DNA from: Aquisphaera giovannonii
GTDB taxonomy: Bacteria; Planctomycetota; Planctomycetia; Isosphaerales; Isosphaeraceae
Reading direction: 5' to 3'
Assembly: GCF_008087625.1 (NCBI RefSeq)
Contig: NZ_CP042997.1
Location: 9,362,001 to 9,426,000 of the forward strand
Length of the DNA: 64,000 nucleotides
Numbering within the stretch: the stretch's first letter is position 1; each line of letters opens with the position of its first letter. Positions 19,865 to 29,055 of this stretch are shown here, piece after piece. The position numbers and the translations under genes are program-made. The notes below the pieces were generated by a model. That model did no database searches. It had not been told where the DNA came from and saw nothing but the letters and a program-made list of their open reading frames with translations.

Positions 19865-20797
19865 TCAGGCGGAGTGGCTGACGGCGAGCTCGCGGCGGGC
19901 GGCGATGCGGCGAGGGCCGCGGCGGGGGGCGGAGGCCTTGGCGGAGGAGCAAGGGGCGGAGCCGGCCGGGGCGGCGGCGGCGGCGGCGAGCTTGCTGACG
20001 GCGCGGACCTCGATCTTGCGGACCCACTCGCGGGTCACGCCCATCCGCCGGCCGATCTCGGTGAGCGTCTGGGGCACGTTGCCCTCGAGGCCGAACCGCA
20101 GCTGCAGGACCATCCGCTCGCGGTCGTCCAGGCGGCCCATCCGCTTCAGGACCTCGGCCCGCTCGTCGGCCCGGTCCAGGTCGATGTTCGGGGTCTCGGA
20201 GGTGTCCACCGCCTCGTCGGGCGACCAGGAATCGCCGTCGTCGCCGAGGTTGCTCTCGAGCTTGAGCTGGCCGGCCCGCCTCGCCTTGTCTACCATACCC
20301 TTCTGGACCTCGCTGAGGCCCAGGTGGGCGGCCACCTCGTCGAAGCTCGGCATCCGGCCCCGCTCGCGGCAGAGGGCCCTCTCGGCCCGCCGGAACTTCG
20401 CGAGCAGGCCGTACAGGTGGGCGGGCAGGCGGATGGTGGAGGTCGTGTTGATCAGGGCGTGGCGGATCGCCTGCTTGATCCAGTAGCTGGCGTAGGTGCT
20501 GAAGCGGGTGCCGAATCGGGGGTCGTAGTCCTCCGCGGCCCGGATCAAGCCGAGGTTCCCCTCGCCGATCAGGTCCTCCAGGGTCATGCCGCGGTGGAGG
20601 AACTCGCGGGCGATCTTCACCACCAGGCGGAGGTTGGACTGGATCAGCCGCCCGCGGGCCCCATCGTCGCCGCGGCGGATGGCCTCGGCCAGCTCCCGCT
20701 CCTCGAGGGCGGTGAGCAGCCCGGACTCATTGATCTCGCGGAAGTAGGTCTGCATCGGGTTCGCGACGCCGCATTCCTTCGCCCGGATCGGATACAT
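19865..20797 (-). CDS. RNA polymerase sigma-70 family factor (group 2/3, RpoD-like without region 1.1)
   Basis: 310 residues. The ATG at 20797 has GGGAG upstream. It opens at region 1.2 (P-M-Q-T-Y-F-R-E-I-N), so it lacks the acidic region 1.1 of primary sigma factors. Region 2 is textbook: N-L-R-L-V-V-K-I-A, D-L-I-G-E-G-N-L-G-L-I-R-A, F-S-T-Y-A-S-Y-W-I-K-Q-A-I. Regions 3 and 4 follow, with a region-4 helix-turn-helix (T-L-T-E-I-G-R-R-M-G-V-T-R-E-W-V-R). A basic Ala/Arg/Pro tail of about 40 residues follows region 4, which is unusual. It is probably an alternative sigma for general stress or growth-phase genes. It is divergent from an ECF sigma gene. Confidence 0.94.
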   Translation of the reverse strand: MYPIRAKECGVANPMQTYFREINESGLLTALEERELAEAIRRGDDGARGRLIQSNLRLVVKIAREFLHRGMTLEDLIGEGNLGLIRAAEDYDPRFGTRFSTYASYWIKQAIRHALINTTSTIRLPAHLYGLLAKFRRAERALCRERGRMPSFDEVAAHLGLSEVQKGMVDKARRAGQLKLESNLGDDGDSWSPDEAVDTSETPNIDLDRADERAEVLKRMGRLDDRERMVLQLRFGLEGNVPQTLTEIGRRMGVTREWVRKIEVRAVSKLAAAAAAPAGSAPCSSAKASAPRRGPRRIAARRELAVSHSA

Positions 20798-21303
20798 CGG
20801 AGGGCTCCCAGCTCGTTGTCGCCATCATTGGTAGGAGATCGATGCCCATCCGCGTCGCCGCGATCCGTCCCGATCCTCGGGCCCGGCCGGGGGGTCGCCC
20901 CGGCCGGATGCCCGGCCTCCCCGCCATGGGAGCCGACGCTTTCCAAGGCAGTTGAAATCTCTTTCGAAAACCGGCAGAAAAAAATTGCAGCAGCCGATGA
21001 TGGAGGGATGAGTCGCACGGGAGCCCCCGCCTTTCACCCCGGAAATCGCCGGGCCGGCGCGATCCCGCCCGCTCCTCGGGGGGCCGCCGCGCCTCAGGGA
21101 CTCGGGAATCTTCGCCCGGGCTCGCGGATTTTCCTGGCTTTTCCCGAACGTGGCTCGTCTAATTAGAACCTGGCAGACTGACGACGTTTTGTCAGCGGCG
21201 TGGCCCCCCCGGGGCCGGGCCGACGAGGGGCGGATCGGCGGACCGGTGGCCGGCACCTGTCTCGATGGCGAGCGGGTAGGCGACGCGTGGGGGGGGCCGA
21301 GGG
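20798..21303. other. Intergenic between two divergent sigma-factor genes
   Basis: 506 bp with no recognisable gene. It includes AT-rich islands unusual for this genome near 20985-20995 and 21159-21166, the likely promoter zones. A short inverted repeat CTGAC-N8-GTCAG lies at 21178-21195, upstream of the ECF sigma start. Confidence 0.5.
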
Positions 21304-21891
21304 ATGCGAGAACTCCCGGACATCTCCGAGCTCCTCTCGAGGGCCAAGGCGGGGGACGAGGCCGCGATCCGCGAGTTCGTGGCGGAGTTCGAGCCGGAGG
21401 TCCGGATCATGGTCCGCGGCCGGCTGCCGCGGCTGCTCCGCACCCAGTTCGACTCGATGGACTTCGTGCAGTCGGTCTGGGAGAGCTTCTTCACGGACCT
21501 TCGGGAGCGGTCGCAGGACTTCGAGAACGTCCGGCACCTCCGCAAGTTCCTGGCGGCGGTGGCCCGCAACAAGGTGTTCGAGCAGCACCGCCGGCTGACG
21601 CGGACCGAGAAGTACACCCTGGCGAAGGAGGAGCGGCTCTACGTCCGCCGGGGGGGCCGCGAGGTGGGTCGCGACTTCCCGTCGCCGGAGCCGACGCCCA
21701 GCCAGGCGGTGCAGGCGGCGGACCGGATGGCGCAGCTGACCGCCGGCTGCACCCCGAAGGAGGTGGAGGTCATCCGGCTCCGCCACGACGGCCTGACCAA
21801 CGAGGACATCGCGGAGCGGACGGGCCTCGGCGAGCGGACCGTGCGGCGGATCATCGAGGCGGCGAGGGCACGGATGGAGGGCCGGCGATGA
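21304..21891 (+). CDS. ECF-type RNA polymerase sigma factor
   Basis: 195 residues. Region 2 holds D-S-M-D-F-V-Q-S-V-W-E-S-F-F and the F-L-A-A-V-A-R-N-K-V helix. Region 4 has V-I-R-L-R-H-D-G-L-T-N-E-D-I-A-E-R-T, then R-T-V-R-R-I-I-E-A-A. It belongs to the planctomycete ECF group that pairs with kinases. Its TGA overlaps the ATG of the following Ser/Thr kinase by 4 bp, so the two are translationally coupled and likely one regulatory unit. The N-terminal helix D-I-S-E-L-L-S-R-A-K-A-G-D-E-A-A is typical of the group. Confidence 0.93.
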   Translation: MRELPDISELLSRAKAGDEAAIREFVAEFEPEVRIMVRGRLPRLLRTQFDSMDFVQSVWESFFTDLRERSQDFENVRHLRKFLAAVARNKVFEQHRRLTRTEKYTLAKEERLYVRRGGREVGRDFPSPEPTPSQAVQAADRMAQLTAGCTPKEVEVIRLRHDGLTNEDIAERTGLGERTVRRIIEAARARMEGRR

Positions 21892-24800
21892 CGGCGGGAT
21901 CCCGGCAGGCGACGGCGGGGGCGTCCGGGTTCGCGGCGGGGGGCCCGGGGGGGGCGACCTCGCCCCGCCGGATCCAGCGCGTGCTCGACGACTTCACCCG
22001 GCGGCGGGGCGACGGCGAGGTCGGGGACGTCGAGGGCTACCTCGCCGAGGCCGGCCCCCTGCCGGACGACCTGGTGGTCGAGCTCGCCTACCGGGAATAC
22101 TGCCTCCGGGAGGAGGAGGGGGAGGAGGCCGACGAGGAGTCCTTCCTGGCGCGGTTCCCGGCCCACCGTGCGGCCCTCGGGAGGCTCCTGGCGGTGCACC
22201 GGGCGTGGCTGGCCGCCCCCGAGGGCGAGGGCGAGGGCGACTGGACCCGGCCGGTGGCCGGCGAGCTCGCGTTCGAATCCGGGGTCGGCCCCGGGCTCGA
22301 GGAACTCCCCGGCGCCGGCGACGAGATCGGCCCCTTCGTGCTCCGCCGCGAGATCGGCCAGGGCTCCTTCGCCCGCGTCTTCATCGCCGAGCAGGCGGAC
22401 CTGGAGAACCGCCTGGTCGTGGTGAAGGTCTCCACCCGGCGGACCCGCGAGCCCTGGCTGCTGGCCCGGGTCCGGCACGCCCACATCGTCGAGATCCTCC
22501 TCCACGCCGAGGTCAACGACGGCGCCTTCCAGCTCCTCTGCATGCCCTTCGAGGGCGGCGCGACGCTCGCCGCGGTCCTCGAGCGGGGCCGCGCGGCCGG
22601 CGGGCCGCCCAGGCACCGCGGGGCGCTGCTCCAGGACCTGGACGCGGTGGCCGCCCCGGAGTACGCGGCCGTGGCCCCGGCCGGCCCGGCCCGCGAGCTG
22701 CTCGGCCGCCTCGGCGACGCCCACGCCCTGGCCTGGATCGCCGCCAGGCTGGCCGAGGCGCTCGACTACGCCTTCGGCCGGGGGGTCGCGCACGGCGACG
22801 TCAAGCCCTCGAACATCCTGCTGACCGCCGACGGCAACCCCCTGCTCCTGGACTTCAACCTCTCCCAGGATTGGTCGGCCCGGACGGACCCCCGGGGGGC
22901 CGACGCCGGCGGCACGCTCGCGTACATGGCCCCGGAGCGGCTCCGAGCCCTGGCGGCGCGGGCCGACGGCGACCATGGCGAGGGCGCCGGGGCCGACCCC
23001 GACGCCGACACCGAGGCCCGGCCCGCCGACGCCGGCGAGGGCCAGGCCGCGGCGGACGCGACGGCGGCGGGGATCGACGCGCGCCGGGCGGACATCTACT
23101 CGCTGGGCATGGTCCTGCTGGAGGCCCTCGCCGGCTCGGCCGCGGGCGTGCCGGGCCGCGGCGAGGGGCGTGCCGGCCTCGCCGACCTGGCCAGGGCCCA
23201 CGCCGCGCCCCGCGAGCGCGGCGCCGGGGCGCTGATCCGGGACGCCGAGGAGCGGGGGGGCCGGCGGATCCCGCGGGGCCTCCGCCACGTGCTGGAGCGC
23301 TGCCTCGCGGCCGACCCCGAGGCCCGCTACCGCCGGCCGATGGAGCTGGCGGAGGACCTCGACCGCTGGCGATCCGACCGGCCCCCCGCCTACGCCCGCG
23401 AGCCGTTCTGGTCCGAGGCCCTGCCCCGCTGGGCCCGCCGCCGCCGCCGCGCCCTGGCCGTCGCCGCCGTGGCCCTGGTCGTCTCCCTCGCGACCGCGGG
23501 CCTGGCCAGGCTGGCCTCGCATTGGGTCCTCCGCGGCCAGTCCCTGAGCCAGCTGGCGCGGATCTGGGACCTCCAGGAGGCGGGCGTCTACCAGTACCGC
23601 CGCCCCTACGGCATGCCGCTGGCGCCCCGCGAGTCCCCGGACGTCCTGGCGACGGCGGCCGCCGCGCTGCGGGACTACAGGGTGCTCGGGCCCGAGGACT
23701 GGCGGCGGGGGGAGGAGTACCTCAGCCTGCCCCCCGCCGACCGCTTCGACCTGGAGGCCTGGCTCATGGAGGAGGCGTTCCGCTACGCCGCGGCCCTCAG
23801 CCGCCAGGCCGATTCCCCCGTGGACTGGCTCCAGGCGACGGCCGCCCTCGACCGCGCCGACCCCACGCTCCGCCTCCCCGCGCTGGAGCCCCTGCGGCGG
23901 CGGCTCGGCGAACGGCTCGGCCGCTCCAAGTCCGCCTCGCGGGTGGCCCGGATCCTGGACCCCGGCAAGGCCGGCCCGGCGACGCCCCCGGGGCCCGACG
24001 CCGCCGAGTACCTGCTGGGCGTCGCGGACGAGCTGGCGGACGAGTCGTACGAGGGCGACCCGGCGCTGGCCGCCCGGGCCCTGCGCCACTACCAGGCCGT
24101 CCTCGACCGCCACCCCGACTCGTTCTGGGCCCACTACCGCTCCGCCGTCGTCTGCTTCCGGCTCTGGCGGTGGTCGGAGGCGGCCCGGCACGTGGAGCAC
24201 TGCCTCGCCAGGAGGCCGGGCAACGGCGCCCTCCGCGGCCAGCTCGCCGCCTGCCTCTCGGAGCTCAGGCTCTACGACCGGGCCCGGCGGGAGTGCGACC
24301 TGGCCATCGAGCTGTCCCCGAACCACGGCGAGTTCTACCGCTCGCGGGCCTTCATCCGGGCGGCCCTGGGCCAGGCCGAGGGCGTCGGCGAGGACATCCG
24401 GACCTTCGAGGTCCTCGCCGGCCTCGCGGACCGGCCCTCGCCCGCCGAGGCCGCCCCCCTCGACGTCGACGGCGGGGCGGCCGATCGCGGGCTCCCGCTC
24501 ACCTTCGAGGCCCTCGCGGGGCCGCAGCGCGGCCCCGTCCTCCGCGACGACCTCGGGGCGATCGCCCGGGGCGAGCTCGACACCCGGGTCCAGCTCGCGT
24601 CCCGGATCACCTGGCTCGGCATCTCGGGGGACCCCGGCAGCCCCCGGCCCGCCCCCGCCGACGACGGCGGCGGGATGCTCGGGATCGCCCAGGAGGAGCT
24701 CGACAAGATCCTCCGCCTCGAGCCGCGCCACCTCAACGCCCGGATCCTCCGCATGATGCAGCACCTGGAGCGGGGCCGGCAACGGGCCGCATGCGACGAC

Positions 24801-25184
24801 CTCCAGGGCGTCCTGGAGCACGCCGACCTCGACGCCTACCTGCTCAAGGACGACCAGCGCGAGGAGTTCCTCCACGGCGCGCACCGGTTCGCCACCCGCG
24901 GCCTGATCGACGAGGCCTTCGAGATGGTGCAGCGCGTGTTCCGCGCCACCCGCCACACCGACGTCCCGCTCGGCCGCACGCGCTACTACATGGCCCGGAT
25001 CCTGGCCGTGTCCGGCCCGGCCGACGCCTGGCGGGTCCAGCTCGCCGCCCGGCACCTGTTCCGGGCCATCGAGAGCCATCCCCGCTTCCGCGAATGGTAC
25101 CGGCAGGACCGCGACTTCGACGCCGTCCGGGGCGAGCTCGACGTCATCCTCCGGGGCATGCGCGAGGCCGAGGTCACCGAGTAG
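21888..25184 (+). CDS. Membrane Ser/Thr protein kinase with TPR-like C terminus and variant catalytic motifs
   Basis: 1098 residues from the ATG overlapping the sigma-factor stop. The N-terminal 145 residues hold an acidic helical region (R-R-I-Q-R-V-L-D-D-F-T-R-R). The kinase domain spans about 148-500: G-Q-G-S-F-A-R-V loop, V-V-V-K-V-S lysine, then A-H-G-D-V-K-P-S-N instead of H-R-D, and L-D-F-N-L-S instead of D-F-G. An acidic Ala/Asp/Glu insertion lies in the activation-segment region. One transmembrane helix is at about 517-545. The C-terminal roughly 550 residues contain TPR-like pairs (A-R-A-L-R-H-Y-Q-A-V-L-D-R-H-P). The catalytic Lys and Asp residues are kept, so it may still be active despite HGD/DFN. 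Confidence 0.92.
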   Translation: MTAGSRQATAGASGFAAGGPGGATSPRRIQRVLDDFTRRRGDGEVGDVEGYLAEAGPLPDDLVVELAYREYCLREEEGEEADEESFLARFPAHRAALGRLLAVHRAWLAAPEGEGEGDWTRPVAGELAFESGVGPGLEELPGAGDEIGPFVLRREIGQGSFARVFIAEQADLENRLVVVKVSTRRTREPWLLARVRHAHIVEILLHAEVNDGAFQLLCMPFEGGATLAAVLERGRAAGGPPRHRGALLQDLDAVAAPEYAAVAPAGPARELLGRLGDAHALAWIAARLAEALDYAFGRGVAHGDVKPSNILLTADGNPLLLDFNLSQDWSARTDPRGADAGGTLAYMAPERLRALAARADGDHGEGAGADPDADTEARPADAGEGQAAADATAAGIDARRADIYSLGMVLLEALAGSAAGVPGRGEGRAGLADLARAHAAPRERGAGALIRDAEERGGRRIPRGLRHVLERCLAADPEARYRRPMELAEDLDRWRSDRPPAYAREPFWSEALPRWARRRRRALAVAAVALVVSLATAGLARLASHWVLRGQSLSQLARIWDLQEAGVYQYRRPYGMPLAPRESPDVLATAAAALRDYRVLGPEDWRRGEEYLSLPPADRFDLEAWLMEEAFRYAAALSRQADSPVDWLQATAALDRADPTLRLPALEPLRRRLGERLGRSKSASRVARILDPGKAGPATPPGPDAAEYLLGVADELADESYEGDPALAARALRHYQAVLDRHPDSFWAHYRSAVVCFRLWRWSEAARHVEHCLARRPGNGALRGQLAACLSELRLYDRARRECDLAIELSPNHGEFYRSRAFIRAALGQAEGVGEDIRTFEVLAGLADRPSPAEAAPLDVDGGAADRGLPLTFEALAGPQRGPVLRDDLGAIARGELDTRVQLASRITWLGISGDPGSPRPAPADDGGGMLGIAQEELDKILRLEPRHLNARILRMMQHLERGRQRAACDDLQGVLEHADLDAYLLKDDQREEFLHGAHRFATRGLIDEAFEMVQRVFRATRHTDVPLGRTRYYMARILAVSGPADAWRVQLAARHLFRAIESHPRFREWYRQDRDFDAVRGELDVILRGMREAEVTE

Positions 25185-25287
25185 TCCGCCCCCCGGCACG
25201 CCCCGCGACACGGCCGCCCGCCGGCACCGCCCCGGCCCCATGCGCCCGCGCCGCCGGCCTCCCCCATGGCCGGCCCGCCCGGTCCGT

Positions 25288-26202
25288 TCAGAACTCCTGC
25301 CCGTATGCCGCCCTGCGGAAGATCCTTGTCGCCTCCTCGACCGGGATCCCGACGACGGCCAGCCGGCCCTTGCCGGACTCGCCGCCGACCGGCGTGAGGG
25401 GGACGCCCAGGCCGAGCTCGGCCGCCTGCCGGATGTGCTGGACGGCCAGCGTCTCGAAGCCCAGGAGGTGCGCCCCCACGGAGTCCACCGAGACGGGGTT
25501 GCGGCCCGCGATCACCAGCCCGGTGTCCACCGCCTTGCCGCCGATCGGGCCCTTGCCGATCATCGCCGGCTGCCCAACCACGATCCCCAGGTCGATCGGG
25601 AACCGCATCAGCATCCCGACCAGGAACGCCTGCTTGTCCACCAGGATGTTGTGCGGGTGCCGCTCCTGCTTCACCCGCGGGTACCCGTAGAAGTCGGCGC
25701 AGGGGAAGCTCATCGCGACGTTCTTGATCGAGAGCGTCACCGTCGCCGTCGAGTGGACCTTGAGCTGCGCCAGGGACACGACCTTCTCGTAGGTCAGCAC
25801 GCGGGGGTTGACCACGATCTTGCGCTGGGGGCCGAACGCCAGGTCCACCGCCTCGAAGGGGGGCTGATTGTGGTCGAACCACTCGACGCCCTCGGAGGCG
25901 ATGACCTCGGTATAGCCCATGACCTTCGCCACGTCCTCGGACTTCATCGCGCCGGCGCCGCCGGTCACGACGATCGACTTCGGGTGCAGCCTCTTGACGA
26001 ACCGGATCGTCGCCCGCAGCGACTCCGCCGACGTGCAGGCCGTCCTGTCGTCGGCGTGCGCGGTGGTGTCGTTGGGCTTGATGGCGACGACCTTGTCGCG
26101 GAAGTCGTCGAGCGTGAGCTCGCCGAGGGCCCGCTCGATGGCCCCGGCGATGTCCTTCGGGTCGTGGGCGATGGCGACCTTGAGCGAGTCTTCGGGCTTC
26201 AT
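25288..26202 (-). CDS. DUF362 domain-containing protein
   Basis: 304 residues. The DUF362 fold is recognisable from V-A-I-K-P-N-D at about residue 45, the C-x-S-A-E-S-L-R region, I-V-V-T-G-G-A-G near 80, L-A-Q-L-K-V-H-S-T-A-T-V-T-L-S-I-K-N around 150, and the C-terminal D-T-G-L-V-I-A-G-R-N-P-V-S-V-D-S-V. Many family members carry a ferredoxin domain or link to iron-sulfur or cofactor biology; this one has no Cys-rich cluster. Function is unknown. Its stop lies about 100 bp from the convergent kinase gene. An ATG at 26202 with GGGAGG upstream supports the start. Confidence 0.85.
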   Translation of the reverse strand: MKPEDSLKVAIAHDPKDIAGAIERALGELTLDDFRDKVVAIKPNDTTAHADDRTACTSAESLRATIRFVKRLHPKSIVVTGGAGAMKSEDVAKVMGYTEVIASEGVEWFDHNQPPFEAVDLAFGPQRKIVVNPRVLTYEKVVSLAQLKVHSTATVTLSIKNVAMSFPCADFYGYPRVKQERHPHNILVDKQAFLVGMLMRFPIDLGIVVGQPAMIGKGPIGGKAVDTGLVIAGRNPVSVDSVGAHLLGFETLAVQHIRQAAELGLGVPLTPVGGESGKGRLAVVGIPVEEATRIFRRAAYGQEF

Positions 26203-26274
26203 GGGAGGGCTCCCTGGAGAGGAAGGGGCGCGGGGCCGGCGGCCGAGTGGTCCCCGCCGGCCCGGCGCGGCCGG

Positions 26275-26493
26275 TCAGCTGCGATCGATCCGGAATTCGC
26301 GGTCCGTCGGCGGCCCCGACGGGGCCTGCACCGTCCGGATGCTGCGGGCGAGGTGGGCGCGGCGGGCGCCTCGCCGGCCCTGCCGGGACGAGCCGTCCCA
26401 TTCGAAGATGCCGGCCGTCGCCGGGTCCGGGTCGATGTGGCACGCGTGGCCGCGTACTGTCGTGGAGGTGCGATCCGTGGATCCCCGGTGCAT
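26275..26493 (-). CDS. Small hypothetical protein (72 residues)
   Basis: Chosen because the ATG at 26493 has GGAGGG 7-8 bp upstream. The product has a readable middle part, G-H-A-C-H-I-D-P-D-P-A-T-A-G-I-F-E-W-D-G, followed by a basic stretch (R-Q-G-R-R-G-A-R-R-A-H-L-A-R). No family was recognised. It sits 72 bp upstream of the DUF362 gene on the same strand and could be its operon partner. Its reality depends mostly on the ribosome site. Confidence 0.4.
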   Translation of the reverse strand: MHRGSTDRTSTTVRGHACHIDPDPATAGIFEWDGSSRQGRRGARRAHLARSIRTVQAPSGPPTDREFRIDRS

Positions 26494-26632
26494 CGTCCGT
26501 CCCTCCGGGGCCGCGCCCCTCGACATCCCTCCGCGCCCGCCGGCCCGACTCATCCCGCCGCCCGCCCCGGTTGAGGGCGGAGGCAAACGATATTCCAACC
26601 GGGGCGTCCCGCGGCGTGCCGGTGTACGGGCG

Positions 26633-26661
26633 TTGACAGGGGGCGGGCCCTCGGGTCCAAT
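26633..26661 (+). promoter_or_regulatory. Candidate promoter for the DinB gene
   Basis: A perfect TTGACA at 26633-26638, a 17-bp spacer and TCCAAT at 26656-26661 (four of six -10 bases). It lies 68 bp before the DinB start and outside any gene. Confidence 0.5.
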
Positions 26662-26729
26662 CCCAACGTCCGCGATCGCGGCTTCCGCGGACGCGGAGGA
26701 CCCTCTTCATGGAACCAGGGAGACATGCC

Positions 26730-27230
26730 ATGTCGTATGCCGAGACGCTGCTGCCGGAGTTCGACCAGGAGATGGCGAGCACCCGCAAGGTCCTGGAACG
26801 GCTCCCGGACGACAAGCTCGACTGGAAGGCCCACCCGAAGTCGCACACGATCGGCTGGAACGCGAACCACGTGGCGGACATCCCGCACTGGATCGTCGAG
26901 GTCCTGACGAAGCCGGCCCTGGACATCGCGCCGGCGGACGGCCCGCGGTACCAGACGCCGGCCCTGACCAGCCGGCGGGAGATCCTCGAGAACTTCGACC
27001 GGAACGTCGCCGAGGCCCGCGCCGCGATCGCCGCGGCGAAGGACGAGGACGTGCGCCAGCCGTGGTCGCTCCTCAGCGGCGGCCAGCCGATCATGGCCAT
27101 GCCCCGCGCCGCGATGATCCGGGGCATGGTCCTCAATCACCTGATCCACCATCGCGCCCACCTCTGCGTCTACTACCGCCTCAACGAGATCCCCGTCCCG
27201 GGCATGTACGGCCCCTCGGGCGACGATTGA
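26730..27230 (+). CDS. DinB-family protein
   Basis: 166 residues. The start at 26730 (M-S-Y-A-E-T-L-L) has AGGGAGA about 8 bp upstream; an in-frame ATG at 26709 lacks one. The four-helix DinB bundle is supported by length and by the metal-ligand histidines: I-G-W-N-A-N-H-V-A-D in helix 2, and N-H-L-I-H-H-R-A-H-L in helix 4. DinB-like proteins include bacillithiol or mycothiol S-transferases and many of unknown function. The substrate here cannot be named. Despite the name there is no relation to DNA polymerase IV. Confidence 0.9.
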   Translation: MSYAETLLPEFDQEMASTRKVLERLPDDKLDWKAHPKSHTIGWNANHVADIPHWIVEVLTKPALDIAPADGPRYQTPALTSRREILENFDRNVAEARAAIAAAKDEDVRQPWSLLSGGQPIMAMPRAAMIRGMVLNHLIHHRAHLCVYYRLNEIPVPGMYGPSGDD

Positions 27231-27265
27231 ACGCGCGGGCGGGCCGGGGCCGCCGCCCTCGCGCG

Positions 27266-27295
27266 TTGCGGATCGTGCCGGCATGTTGCTAAAGT
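27266..27295 (+). promoter_or_regulatory. Weak candidate promoter for the thioredoxin-like gene
   Basis: TTGCGG, an 18-bp spacer and TAAAGT, about 85 bp before the ATG at 27380. Partial consensus match only. Confidence 0.3.
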
Positions 27296-27379
27296 GTGCT
27301 CGCCTCTCCGGGACGTTTCGTCGGCCCGCCCCAGGGACGGAGCCGCGGGCTCACATCCTCGCAATGACGGGAGCGACAC

Positions 27380-28489
27380 ATGCGGACGTATCTCCTCGCG
27401 GTGGCGGCCGGCCTCGCCTGCACCGGCGCGATGGCCGGCGACATCCTGAACCTGGGCGACGCCGCGCCCAAGCTCGCGGTCTCGAAGTTCGTCAAGGGGG
27501 AGAAGGTGGAGGGCTTCGAGCCCGGCAAGACCTACGTGGTCGAATTCTGGGCGACCTGGTGCGGCCCCTGCCGCGCCAGCATCCCGCACCTGACGGAGCT
27601 GGCCCACAAGTACAAGGACAAGGGGGTCCGGTTCATCGGCGTGGACGTCTGGGAGCGCGACCTCTCGAAGGTCGAGCCGTTCCTGAAGGAGATGGGCGAC
27701 AAGATGGATTACTCCGTCGCGCTCGACGACGTCGCGGACCCGAGCAACCCGAGCGCCGGCAAGATGGCCACCGGCTGGATGGAGGCCGCCGGCGAGAACG
27801 GCATCCCGACGGCGTTCGTGATCCGCGACGGCAAGGTCGCCTGGATCGGCCACCCGATGAGCATGGACGAGCCGCTGGCCAAGATCACCGCCGGCGACTG
27901 GGACGCCAAGGCCAAGGCGCCGGAGCGGCTCGCGGCCAAGGCGAAGGAAAAGAAGATGATGGAGGTCCAGGCGAAGGTCTACGGGCCCCTCCGGAAGAAG
28001 GACTTCAAGGCCGGCCTCGCCGCCATCAAGGAAGTCACCGCCAGCGACCCCGAGCTGGCCGGCGCGTTCGACGACGTCAAGCTCATGTGCCTCAATCAGG
28101 TCGGCGAGGCCGACGAGGCCGCGGCCCTGGCCGGCAAGATGCTCGAGGCGAACAAGGACAACGCCATGGCCCTGAACGGCCTGGCCTGGACCATCGTCGA
28201 CCCGGACCTGAAGCAGGACGTGGACCCGCGCCTGGCCCGCGTCGCGCTCGACGCCGCCCGCAAGGCGAACGACCTGACCGGCGATAAGGACATGGCCGTC
28301 CTGGACACCCTCGCCTGCGCCGAATACCGCGCCGGCAACGCCGAGGCCGCCGTCGCCGCCGAGGAGAAGGCCCTCAAGGCCCTCGAGGCCGCGGTGAAGG
28401 AGAAGGCCAAGGACCACCCGTATTACAAGCAGTTCACCGGCCGCATCGAGCTGTTCCGCAAGTCCGGCAAGAAGGCCGAGGCGAAGTGA
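27380..28489 (+). CDS. Secreted thioredoxin-like (TlpA/ResA-type) protein with helical C-terminal domain
   Basis: 369 residues. The N-terminal signal peptide (Y-L-L-A-V-A-A-G-L-A-C-T-G-A-M-A) exports it. The thioredoxin domain (about 25-175) has the active site W-A-T-W-C-G-P-C-R and the cis-proline loop G-I-P-T-A-F-V-I, matching TlpA/ResA-like thiol-disulfide oxidoreductases. The C-terminal half (about 185-369) is Ala/Lys-rich and helical with TPR-like periodicity (A-L-N-G-L-A-W-T-I-V-D). That arrangement is common in planctomycetes and Bacteroidetes. It likely reduces disulfides of exported proteins. Transcription probably ends at the hairpin just downstream. Confidence 0.92.
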   Translation: MRTYLLAVAAGLACTGAMAGDILNLGDAAPKLAVSKFVKGEKVEGFEPGKTYVVEFWATWCGPCRASIPHLTELAHKYKDKGVRFIGVDVWERDLSKVEPFLKEMGDKMDYSVALDDVADPSNPSAGKMATGWMEAAGENGIPTAFVIRDGKVAWIGHPMSMDEPLAKITAGDWDAKAKAPERLAAKAKEKKMMEVQAKVYGPLRKKDFKAGLAAIKEVTASDPELAGAFDDVKLMCLNQVGEADEAAALAGKMLEANKDNAMALNGLAWTIVDPDLKQDVDPRLARVALDAARKANDLTGDKDMAVLDTLACAEYRAGNAEAAVAAEEKALKALEAAVKEKAKDHPYYKQFTGRIELFRKSGKKAEAK

Positions 28490-28510
28490 CCCGACCGATC
28501 CGTCGCCCCC

Positions 28511-28536
28511 CGCGGCCCGTCATGCGACGGGCCGCG
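28511..28536 (+). terminator. Terminator-like hairpin after the thioredoxin-like gene
   Basis: 11-bp perfect GC-rich stem (CGCGGCCCGTC / GACGGGCCGCG) with a 4-base loop, 21 bp past the stop codon. No T-tract follows, so rho-independent function is uncertain. Confidence 0.5.
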
Positions 28537-28615
28537 GCGCCGACAGACGTCGCCGCGGGCGAGCGGGGGGCGTCAGCCGCCTGTCCGCGCCGACCGGCGG
28601 GATCGACCAGAAAGT

Positions 28616-28755
28616 CTCGTAGGGTGCGTCTTGACGCACCGGACCGGCTCGGCACCGCGAAGAACCCCGGCCGTCCCGCGCGGCGGGGCAAGCCCCCTAT
28701 CGCTGCATCGCCCGCATGACGCGGCGGTCCGGTGCGTCAAGACGCACCCTACGAG
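28616..28755. repeat. Palindromic element, family B copy 1 (31-bp perfect arms)
   Basis: Arms 28616-28646 and 28725-28755 are exact reverse complements (core GTAGGGTGCGTC ... GGACCG) around a 78-bp loop. The loop is homologous to that of the copy at 43465-43611. Confidence 0.95.
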
Positions 28756-29055
28756 GGTCGGTGACCCGCCTCCAGGGTTTACCCCAACGCGTGTGCGTCC
28801 GCGCCGCGTCTGAAGCGCCCTGCAAAAGTCGGATCGTGCCGCCACGGATCGACCCGGCGTCGCGCTCGAAGTGCGCATCGGGTGAAGAGGGGCGGGGCCG
28901 GCAGCCGATGACCTCATCTGGATTTCCGGCGAAGCCGGGGCGAACGGGAGGATTTTGCCCTCGCCCTCCTCGGGGGAGAGGATAGAATCGCGGCCTCACA
29001 TCGACGCGCGCCCCGAAGGTGCGTTCGGCCTCGGCCAGGTCAGGGAGGACAGGAG
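28756..29055. other. Intergenic, no gene recognised
   Basis: 300 bp between palindromic element B1 and the LEPR-XLL gene. It should hold that gene's promoter. AGGACAGGAG at about 29047-29056 serves as its ribosome site. Confidence 0.4.

Noticed and set aside
21639-25241. Minus-strand ORF of 1200 codons opposite the second kinase
   Set aside because: Repetitive Gly/Arg/Val product without any family signature.
28616-28755. Palindromes considered as CRISPR repeats or insertion-sequence ends
   Set aside because: There is no regularly spaced series of direct repeats, and the interior of 78 bp cannot encode a transposase.
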